DNA from: JAAYAN01 sp964437215 | GTDB taxonomy: Bacteria > Bacteroidota > Ignavibacteria > Ignavibacteriales > Melioribacteraceae | DNA: 11,932 nucleotides | NCBI GenBank assembly: GCA_964437215.1 | Contig: CAYTFZ010000082.1 | Coordinates: 1-11,932 of the forward strand | Direction of reading: 5' to 3' | Part shown: piece by piece, positions 6,279 through 11,932 of the stretch | Numbering within the stretch: the stretch's first letter is position 1 | How the letters are laid out: every line of letters begins with the position of its first letter | The notes under the pieces: model-generated | Told to the model about the DNA's origin: nothing | Databases searched by the model: none | What the model saw: only the letters and a program-made list of their open reading frames with translations | Made by a program: the position numbers and the translations under genes

Positions 6279-7759
6279 TAAATAAAAAAGTTATTGTAAT
6301 CGGTGCAGGATTTGCAGGTTTATCAGCAGCATCGTTGGTGGCAAAAAACGGTTACGAGGTTCATCTTTTCGAAAAAAATAACATTCCCGGCGGAAGAGCT
6401 GCAATCTGGCAGAAAGAAGGATTTACATTTGATATGGGTCCGAGCTGGTACTGGATGCCGGAAGTTTTTGAAGATTATTTTGCGCTATTTAATAAAAAAG
6501 TTTCTGATTATTATTCGCTTTCCCGCCTCAATCCTTCATACAGAATGTATTTTGCTGAAAATGATTTTATCGATATTCCGGCATCTTTAATTGAATTGGA
6601 ATCTCTTTTTGAATCAATTGAACCGGGAAGTTCTAAAAAACTAAAAGAGTTTTTAAAACTTGCCGAATACAAATACAACACAGGAATGAAGGAGTATGTA
6701 ATAAAACCTTCTCTTTCTGTAACAGAATATTTTGATTTTTCCTTGCTGAAAGAAACTTTCCGGATTCAGCTTCTGCAATCGCTTAAAAATCATATCCGCA
6801 AATATTTCACGCATCCTAAACTCATCCGCATTCTGGAATTTCCGGTTTTGTTTTTAGGTTCAACTCCGGCACAATCACCGGCGCTTTACAGTATGATGAA
6901 CTATGCTGATCTGGTTTTGGGAACCTGGTATCCCGAAGGCGGAATTTATAAAGTTGTTGAAGCACTTTACAAAATTGCGCTCGAAAACGGGGTTCAGTTT
7001 CATTTCAATATGCCGGTTAAATCAATAAACACCAAAAACGGCAAAGCTGTTTCTGTTTCTGCCGGAAGTGAAGAATATTTTGCCGATGCTGTAATTTCCG
7101 GCAGCGATTATTATCATACCGAAACAAAGCTGCTTAACAGCGCTGACCGTTCCTATTCCGATAAATATTGGGAAAGCAGAATTATGTCACCCTCTTCGCT
7201 GCTTTATTATATTGCATTGGATGGTAAAGTACAAAATATCCGGCACCATTCGCTTTTTTTTGATGAAAGTTTCGACGATCACGCATCGCAGATTTACGGG
7301 AATCCTCAATGGCCGGAACGCCCGCTTTTTTATCTTTCGGCTCCCACGCAAACCGACGGTACAATTGCGCCTGCCAGAAAGGAGATTCTTACATTTCTTA
7401 TCCCTTTGGCTTCGGGATTAAAAGACTCTGCAGAATTGCACGAAAAATATTTCCGCATTATCTGCGAAAGGTTTTATAAACTTACCGGAAACGATATTTC
7501 CGGTAATATTCTGTTTAAAAGAAGTTTTTGTCTGGATGATTTTACTAACAATTACAATTCTTTTAAAGGCAATGCTTACGGACTTGCAAATACGCTTAGT
7601 CAGACTGCGATATTCAAACCAAAAATGAAATCGAAAAAAGTTAAAAATCTTTTTTATGCCGGGCAGCTTACTGTTCCGGGTCCCGGCGTACCGCCCGCTA
7701 TAATAAGCGGACAAATTGCAGCATCGGAAACCGGCAGATACCTAAAAAATCATTTATAG
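6275..7759 (+). CDS. crtI: Phytoene desaturase
   Basis: An FAD-dependent desaturase converting phytoene to lycopene. The 494-residue product has the dinucleotide motif GAGFAGLSAA (10-19) with E33, then FDMGPSWYWMP (52-62) and the C-terminal AGQLTVPGPGVPPAIISG (462-479). The SWYWMP and LTVPGPGVPP segments are, as I recall, the hallmark of Bacteroidota-type CrtI and differ clearly from the DTGPSLLTMP/HPGGGIPL pair of the other paralog in this operon. Length is typical (480-510). Translation starts at TTG 6275, overlapping the stop of the small upstream ORF, with GAGG 7 bases before. A TTG start may keep synthesis low. It is the last crt gene. No strong terminator hairpin is visible after the stop, and the next gene starts 62 bp later. 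Confidence 0.93.
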   Translation: MINKKVIVIGAGFAGLSAASLVAKNGYEVHLFEKNNIPGGRAAIWQKEGFTFDMGPSWYWMPEVFEDYFALFNKKVSDYYSLSRLNPSYRMYFAENDFIDIPASLIELESLFESIEPGSSKKLKEFLKLAEYKYNTGMKEYVIKPSLSVTEYFDFSLLKETFRIQLLQSLKNHIRKYFTHPKLIRILEFPVLFLGSTPAQSPALYSMMNYADLVLGTWYPEGGIYKVVEALYKIALENGVQFHFNMPVKSINTKNGKAVSVSAGSEEYFADAVISGSDYYHTETKLLNSADRSYSDKYWESRIMSPSSLLYYIALDGKVQNIRHHSLFFDESFDDHASQIYGNPQWPERPLFYLSAPTQTDGTIAPARKEILTFLIPLASGLKDSAELHEKYFRIICERFYKLTGNDISGNILFKRSFCLDDFTNNYNSFKGNAYGLANTLSQTAIFKPKMKSKKVKNLFYAGQLTVPGPGVPPAIISGQIAASETGRYLKNHL

Positions 7760-7821
7760 ATTGAATAATAAACAGCAAATCAGTAAGTTCACTTTTAATT
7801 AAAAATATTTCCGGTGAAAGA

Positions 7822-9012
7822 ATGAAAAATGAAATGGTTTTGCAGAAAATTTCTCAGGCAGTTGAAATTCTAAATGAAAAATATATTGATATGTGGTTAA
7901 CTTTTACACGCGAAAGCGGAAACATTAAAGACCCTATGATTGATATGATTGTTGGAACAAACTGCACCTGGCAAAGCGCATTTATAATTACTAAAAGCGG
8001 CGATACTGTTGCAATTGTCGGCTCGCTTGAAGTACCTAATATGGAAACTACTGCAACGTACAAAACTGTTATAGGATACTTGAAAAGCGTAAAGGATGAT
8101 TTGCTTGAAACTCTGCGGAAATACGACCCTGAAAAAATTGCAATAAATTTTTCCCGCAACTCCACGCTTGCCGACGGAATGACACACGGAATGTATCTGG
8201 AACTGATTGAACATCTTGAAGGAACTCCTTATAATAACTGCCTGATTTCATCGGAAGATATTGTTTCTGCTCTGCGCGGAAGAAAATCCGCTGCTGAAAT
8301 TGCGCTTATGAAGGAAGCAATTAAACACACTCTGGAAATTTTTGATGAGGTAACAGGATTTATAAAACCGGGAGTTTCTGAAGCGGAAATAGCTTCATTT
8401 ATTCAAAGTATGGTAATTGCCCGCGGATTCGGTTTTGCCTGGGATATCGAGCATTGTCCCGCTGTTTTTACCGGTCCCGATACTGCAGGAGCGCATTCAG
8501 GTCCTACTGATAGAAAAGTTAAACCCGGACACGTTTTAAATATCGATTTCGGAATAAATTATAAAGGCTACTGCTCCGATTTGCAGCGTACCTGGTACAT
8601 TTGCCGCGAAGGTGAAACTTCCGTCCCCGAAGAAGTTTTGCGCGGATTCAATACGATAAAAGAATCAATCCGGCTTGCAGCAAATGAACTTAAGCCGGGC
8701 AAACAGGGCTGCGAAATTGATGACATTGCCCGCAATTATATTCTTTCTAAAGGTTATGGCGAATATCCTCACGCTTTAGGACATCAAATCGGAAGATTTG
8801 CGCACGACGGCGGCGGTTTGCTAAGTCCGCGCTGGGAAAGATACGGAAACCTGCCTTATCTGCCGGTTGAAGAAAATCAGGTTTTTACAATTGAACCGCG
8901 CCTTACTATTGAAGGATACGGCATTGCCACAATTGAAGAAGAAGTTATTGTTAAAAAGGACGGCTGCGAATTTATTTCTTCGCCTCAGGAAGAAATATTT
9001 CTGATTAAGTGA
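7822..9012 (+). CDS. M24-family metallopeptidase (Xaa-Pro peptidase/creatinase type)
   Basis: The 396-residue protein has the two-domain layout of prolidase-like M24 proteins: an N-terminal creatinase-type domain (about 8-150) and a C-terminal pita-bread domain (about 160-390). All five usual metal ligands can be placed: D242 (NIDFG), D253 (CSDLQRT), H321 (ALGHQIG), E358 (TIEPR) and E372 (ATIEEE). H225 (AHSG) and H328 (FAHDGG) fit substrate/proton-transfer positions. It lacks a signal peptide, so it is cytoplasmic. It probably removes N-terminal residues before proline, but family members also act on non-peptide substrates. Start ATG 7822 follows GGTGAAAG closely; ATG 7834 is an alternative four codons in. 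It may be co-transcribed with the crt operon through the 62-bp spacer, but a functional link is not evident. Its stop is 3 bp from the stop of the convergent next gene. Confidence 0.9.
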   Translation: MKNEMVLQKISQAVEILNEKYIDMWLTFTRESGNIKDPMIDMIVGTNCTWQSAFIITKSGDTVAIVGSLEVPNMETTATYKTVIGYLKSVKDDLLETLRKYDPEKIAINFSRNSTLADGMTHGMYLELIEHLEGTPYNNCLISSEDIVSALRGRKSAAEIALMKEAIKHTLEIFDEVTGFIKPGVSEAEIASFIQSMVIARGFGFAWDIEHCPAVFTGPDTAGAHSGPTDRKVKPGHVLNIDFGINYKGYCSDLQRTWYICREGETSVPEEVLRGFNTIKESIRLAANELKPGKQGCEIDDIARNYILSKGYGEYPHALGHQIGRFAHDGGGLLSPRWERYGNLPYLPVEENQVFTIEPRLTIEGYGIATIEEEVIVKKDGCEFISSPQEEIFLIK

Positions 9013-9015
9013 TTA

Positions 9016-9651
9016 TTAATTTCCCCGGATAAAATCATCCAGCGAATTTAAATCAGGGATGTAGCGGATATTTTTATAATCGGATAACAGTCCGTTATGG
9101 CAGCACCCAATAGCTTGTCCGCCGATAATAATTTTAAGATCAGGGTATTTGCCGGAAATTTCTTCAAGCAGATGCGTCAGTCTGCACATATTAACGTAAT
9201 AGTTTATTGAAATTCCAAGCACATCCGGACTGTTTTTTTCAATATAATTTACCAATTCTTTTGCGGGCACATTTGCGCCAAGAAAAATACTTTTCCAGCC
9301 GTTCATTTCAAAATAATCGGATATAATGCGCGGACCGATTTCGTGAAATTCCTTATCGAGGCACGAAATTATTATACTTTTTCCGTTTTTTGGCGTTTGC
9401 GTAATCTTAGGATACATAATATCGATAATGTTTACAATTATCTGCGAAGCGATATGTTCTTCAGTTACTGATAACTTATCTCTGCTCCACAACTGTCCGA
9501 CGCGGTACATCGATTTCTGAATAAGCTCGAGATAGATTTCTTTAATGTCTGTCCCGCTTTCCATCAAGCCGTCAATTATTTTAATGCATTTAATCTTGTC
9601 GCCCGCTGTCAGATTGTCTAAAAAATTAAAATAGACTGCTTCGCTGATCAT
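9016..9651 (-). CDS. Stand-alone cobalamin-binding protein, CarH/LitR sensor-domain type
   Basis: The 211-residue protein is built like the C-terminal light-sensing half of CarH. A four-helix cap (about 1-85) contains RVGQLW-S-RDKLSVTEEH, giving W55-x9-E65-H66, the Wx9EH motif known to hold the adenosyl group in CarH. A Rossmann-type B12 domain (about 90-210) has E101-F-H103-E-I-G106, the ExHxxG variant of the base-off/His-on motif, with H103 the expected lower cobalt ligand, then LGANVP (124-129), GISIN (146-150) and GG (177-178) lining the nucleotide tail. There is no MerR helix-turn-helix. GAGG (9659-9662) lies 7 bases from ATG 9651, so the gene is not a truncated larger frame. Beside a carotenoid operon, a light or B12 sensor acting through a partner is likely. 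A methyltransferase corrinoid protein is the alternative, though the E for D change and the absence of a methyltransferase gene nearby argue against it. Confidence 0.85.
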   Translation of the reverse strand: MISEAVYFNFLDNLTAGDKIKCIKIIDGLMESGTDIKEIYLELIQKSMYRVGQLWSRDKLSVTEEHIASQIIVNIIDIMYPKITQTPKNGKSIIISCLDKEFHEIGPRIISDYFEMNGWKSIFLGANVPAKELVNYIEKNSPDVLGISINYYVNMCRLTHLLEEISGKYPDLKIIIGGQAIGCCHNGLLSDYKNIRYIPDLNSLDDFIRGN

Positions 9652-9733
9652 TATAGAACCTCATTAATACAAAATTCAAAACAGCGTAACTAAATAAAAA
9701 ATTCAATAACCAAAAAAATTAAATCGGCATCAG

Positions 9734-9764
9734 TTAAAAATCATTTACAAAAGTAGTATCTTTG
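9734..9764 (+). promoter_or_regulatory. Bacteroidota-type promoter (TAnnTTTG)
   Basis: TATCTTTG (9757-9764) matches the -7 element TAnnTTTG used by the primary sigma factor of Bacteroidota and relatives. A TTA at 9734-9736 sits 20 bases upstream, an imperfect form of the -33 TTG. Transcription would start a few bases downstream of 9764, giving a leader of roughly 25-30 bases before ATG 9797. Confidence 0.65.
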
Positions 9765-9787
9765 CAAAATAAAACCTCATTTTTAAC

Positions 9788-9791
9788 GGAG
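9788..9791 (+). promoter_or_regulatory. Ribosome-binding site deciding the DUF3788 start
   Basis: GGAG ends on the first base of the in-frame GTG 9791, so GTG cannot be the start. ATG 9797 lies 5 bases after GGAG and is used. Confidence 0.7.
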
Positions 9792-9796
9792 TGCAG

Positions 9797-10219
9797 ATGG
9801 ATAAACCGGTTCTAAACAACCCCGAACAATTTCCGGAAGAAGAAATTATTTTTGCTCACATTGGCAAAGCAAAAGATATCTGGATTAAGTTATTTGAATT
9901 TCTTAAGAAAAATTACCCCGAAATAGTTAGCGAATGGCGGTATTATAACGACGGGAAAAGCTGGCTGTTAAAAACTCAGAAGAAAACTAAAACAATGTTC
10001 TGGCTTTCAATTCAGCAGAATTCGTTTGTAACGACTTTTTATTTTAATGATAAAGCCGAACAGATGATACTTGAATCCGGCATTTCCGATGAGCTTAAAA
10101 ATCAGTTTGTTAACGGAAAAAGATATAATAAAATACGCGGACTGACAATTACTTATAACAGCTTAACTGATTTAGAATATTTTAAAGAATTGTTTAAAAT
10201 CAAACTCAGTATAAAATAG
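9797..10219 (+). CDS. DUF3788 family protein
   Basis: A 140-residue cytoplasmic protein without signal peptide or membrane span. It matches my recollection of DUF3788: an early region on the pattern PEEEIIFAHIGKAKDIW, then EWRYYNDGKSWLLKT with the conserved aromatic/Lys-rich block, KTMFWLSI, a strand pair VTTFYFNDKAEQMIL, and a C-terminal YNKIRGLTITYNSLTDL segment. The shape recalls small YdhG/DUF1801-like alpha-beta proteins, but no function is established to my knowledge. Start ATG 9797 is chosen over the upstream GTG because the latter overlaps the ribosome-binding site. It is the first gene behind a TATCTTTG promoter and is followed after 33 bp by the glycoside hydrolase gene. Confidence 0.8.
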   Translation: MDKPVLNNPEQFPEEEIIFAHIGKAKDIWIKLFEFLKKNYPEIVSEWRYYNDGKSWLLKTQKKTKTMFWLSIQQNSFVTTFYFNDKAEQMILESGISDELKNQFVNGKRYNKIRGLTITYNSLTDLEYFKELFKIKLSIK

Positions 10220-10252
10220 TTTTGAAATCCGAAACAATTAATTGGATTAACC

Positions 10253-11326
10253 TTGAAAATATTCCTCATAATATCATTCGTTTCGGCATTAGGTTTATTT
10301 GGATGCAGCAATTCAGCCGGACTTCAAATTTTTGGTGAGAAAAAATCTCCTGCTGAAATCGGAAAACTTCTGCTGGCAGATTTTAATTCGCGCCAAGAAT
10401 TTATGATGTACAATGTTGCTGAATTTTCTTCAATTCATTACGCCGAAGCCTGCGCAGCTTTTGGAGCATTAAAAGTTGCCGGTAAATTGGGAGATTCTTC
10501 ATCAATCAAGAAAATATTTAAGCGTTACGAGCGGGTGGCAGAGGACGGACCGCTAAATACAAAAAATCACGTTGATGCAAATGTTTACGGCATTCTTCCG
10601 CTTGAACTTTTTATGCAGACAGGCGATTCAGCTTATTTCCGCGAAGGGATTGAACTTGCCGACATTCAATGGGAAAATCCTTTGCCGAACGGAATGACAA
10701 ACCAAACGCGTTACTGGATTGATGATATTTATATGATTGCATCGCTTCAGGTACAGGCATACCGTGCAACCGGGAAAATGATTTATCTTGAAAGAGCGGC
10801 TTTGGAGATAGACAGCTACATAAAAAAATTACAGCAGCCAAACGGACTTTTCTTTCACGGGAATGAGAGCAAACTTTTTTGGGGAAGAGGAAACGGATGG
10901 GTTGCAGCCGGACTTGCCGAGCTTCTTTCGGAACTTCCTGAAACAAATCCTTATTATGCATCAATCTGCAACGGTTATGTAAAAATGATGAACTCGCTTA
11001 AAGCTTTCCAGTGCGAAGACGGAATGTGGCGGCAATTGATTGATAATCCTGAAGCTTGGAAAGAGACTTCCGCTTCGGCAATGTTTGGTTATGCAATTTG
11101 CACAGGGGTTAAAAAAGGGCTGCTTGATAAAAATCAGTTTAAACCTGTTTACGAAAAAGCCTGGAATTCCTTATGCAATTATGTTAACACAGAAGGAAAA
11201 ATAAGAGAAGTTTGTATAGGCACCGGACAGGTTAACGATGTTAATTATTATCTTGAAAGACCGCGGGTTACGGGCGATTTCCACGGACAAGCGCCTATGC
11301 TTTGGTTTGCAAATTGTTTACTATAA
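10253..11326 (+). CDS. GH88/GH105-type unsaturated uronyl hydrolase, lipoprotein
   Basis: A 357-residue lipoprotein. Residues 1-18 are a lipoprotein signal with LFGC ending at C18, followed by S-N, which does not suggest inner-membrane retention. The rest is an (alpha/alpha)6-barrel of the GH88/GH105 type. HVDANVYG (106-113), WIDDIYM (155-161) with the catalytic Asp candidates D108 and D157/D158, FWGRGNGW (209-216), SASAMFGYA (273-281), IGTGQ (322-326) and GDFHGQAPMLW (341-351) are in the expected order. Such enzymes remove the unsaturated uronic acid left by polysaccharide lyases, for example on rhamnogalacturonan, acting by hydration of the double bond. The precise substrate cannot be read. 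Start is TTG 10253, with GGAT (10244-10247) upstream; no ATG precedes the signal peptide. It is followed after 22 bp by an aldo/keto reductase gene. Confidence 0.85.
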   Translation: MKIFLIISFVSALGLFGCSNSAGLQIFGEKKSPAEIGKLLLADFNSRQEFMMYNVAEFSSIHYAEACAAFGALKVAGKLGDSSSIKKIFKRYERVAEDGPLNTKNHVDANVYGILPLELFMQTGDSAYFREGIELADIQWENPLPNGMTNQTRYWIDDIYMIASLQVQAYRATGKMIYLERAALEIDSYIKKLQQPNGLFFHGNESKLFWGRGNGWVAAGLAELLSELPETNPYYASICNGYVKMMNSLKAFQCEDGMWRQLIDNPEAWKETSASAMFGYAICTGVKKGLLDKNQFKPVYEKAWNSLCNYVNTEGKIREVCIGTGQVNDVNYYLERPRVTGDFHGQAPMLWFANCLL

Positions 11327-11348
11327 AAATAAAATTTTGGAGAAATAA

Positions 11349-11932
11349 ATGGCGGCAATACAATCTGTAACATTATCAAACGGTGTAAAAATGCCGGTTT
11401 TGGGATTAGGCACCTGGCAGATGTTCGATCATAACGAAGCGAAAAAAACTATATTAACAGCAATTGAAGCCGGATACAGGCATGTCGATACGGCGGCTTT
11501 TTATAAGAATGAAGAAGCTGTGGGCGAAGCAGTTCGCGAATGCGGGATTGACAGGAAGGAAATGTTTATCGTAACAAAATTATGGAATCCCGATCACGGA
11601 TATGAAAAAGCGCTGAAGGCTTTCGATACATCAATGAGAAAATTAAAAGCGGATTATCTCGATTTATATTTGGTACACTGGCCAAACGAGCTGAATAAAG
11701 AAACCTGGAAAGCATTGGAAAAATTATATAAGGACGGAGCAGTCCGTGCGATTGGCGTATCAAATTTCCTGAAACACCATATCGTGGAGCTTTTGCCTGA
11801 CTGCGAAATTAAGCCGATGGTTAACCAGTTCGAGTTTCATCCGTATCTCGTGCAGCCTGAATTATTAAACTATTGCCGCGAACAGAATATCCAGCCCGAA
11901 GCCTGGAGTCCGCTGATGCAGGGAAATTTAAC
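11349..11932 (+). CDS. Aldo/keto reductase (3' end beyond window)
   Basis: An NAD(P)H-dependent reductase of aldehydes/ketones with a TIM-barrel fold; 194 codons are present of the usual 270-320. The start MAAIQSVTLSNGVKMPVLGL is typical of the AKR family (AKR5-like 2,5-diketo-gluconate reductase group). The catalytic tetrad is visible: D47 and Y52 (HVDTAAFYKNEEAVG), K77 (VTKLWN) and H110 (YLVHWP). GVSNF and NQFEFHPY, the family's later signature, follow. ATG 11349 is preceded by GGAGA (11339-11343). Spacing of 22 bp from the GH gene suggests one transcript, so it may reduce a sugar released by polysaccharide breakdown. The substrate cannot be determined. Confidence 0.93.
   Translation, partial: MAAIQSVTLSNGVKMPVLGLGTWQMFDHNEAKKTILTAIEAGYRHVDTAAFYKNEEAVGEAVRECGIDRKEMFIVTKLWNPDHGYEKALKAFDTSMRKLKADYLDLYLVHWPNELNKETWKALEKLYKDGAVRAIGVSNFLKHHIVELLPDCEIKPMVNQFEFHPYLVQPELLNYCREQNIQPEAWSPLMQGNL

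Noticed and set aside
7760..7821. Rho-independent terminator after crtI
   Set aside because: No GC-rich hairpin followed by a T-run is visible, only AT-rich sequence.
7854..8251. Three overlapping minus-strand frames inside the metallopeptidase gene
   Set aside because: They are shadows of a well-conserved M24 gene with no ribosome sites or family features.
9791..9796. GTG 9791 as start of the DUF3788 gene
   Set aside because: It overlaps the GGAG ribosome-binding site; ATG 9797 has proper spacing.
10611..10964. Minus-strand 117-codon frame inside the glycoside hydrolase gene
   Set aside because: Antisense shadow of conserved GH88/GH105 sequence.
1..11932. tRNA, rRNA, CRISPR array or intact insertion sequence
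   Set aside because: I saw no clover-leaf sequence, conserved rRNA blocks, regularly spaced 20-40 bp repeats with unique spacers, or transposase motifs.

Overview
The window is AT-rich, gene-dense bacterial DNA, apparently from a draft or metagenome-assembled genome, because it contains an assembly gap of exactly 100 N. A TAnnTTTG-type promoter element, a Bacteroidota-style phytoene desaturase and the general gene repertoire point to the Bacteroidota/Chlorobiota/Ignavibacteriota group. An Ignavibacteria-like organism is my best guess, but this is an inference without any database search.

Positions 1-55 (minus strand) hold the first 18 codons of an exported protein that runs off the window. 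Positions 56-971 contain no convincing gene. They hold an inverted-repeat/CACAGAG-repeat element, two perfect palindromes and a weak, possibly decayed reading frame. From 972 to 7759 lies a tightly packed plus-strand carotenoid operon: crtB (phytoene synthase), an uncharacterised exported helical protein, crtYcd (fused lycopene cyclase), a CrtD-type carotenoid 3,4-desaturase, a PlsC-type acyltransferase cut by the N gap, the C-terminal part of a family-2 glycosyltransferase after the gap, cruF (carotenoid 1,2-hydratase), a 39-codon small ORF, and crtI (phytoene desaturase). Nearly all visible junctions overlap by a few bases, so transcription and translation are probably coupled. Read as a pathway, the set predicts phytoene -> lycopene -> gamma-carotene -> 1'-hydroxy-gamma-carotene -> 3',4'-didehydro derivative -> glycoside -> acyl glycoside, a monocyclic carotenoid glycoside ester. 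No ketolase or ring hydroxylase gene is seen.

Downstream on the plus strand is an M24 (creatinase/prolidase-type) metallopeptidase (7822-9012). Convergent to it, with only 3 bp between stop codons, is a minus-strand stand-alone cobalamin-binding protein (9016-9651). It carries the Wx9EH and ExHxxG signatures of the CarH/LitR B12 photoreceptors but has no MerR DNA-binding domain. Next to a carotenoid operon this is the most interesting item of the window: a candidate light sensor acting through a partner.

The last third is a separate plus-strand group behind a TATCTTTG promoter: a DUF3788 protein, a GH88/GH105-type unsaturated-uronyl hydrolase lipoprotein, and an aldo/keto reductase truncated by the window end. 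The hydrolase and reductase could work in polysaccharide breakdown and sugar handling. No rRNA, tRNA, CRISPR array or intact insertion sequence was seen.
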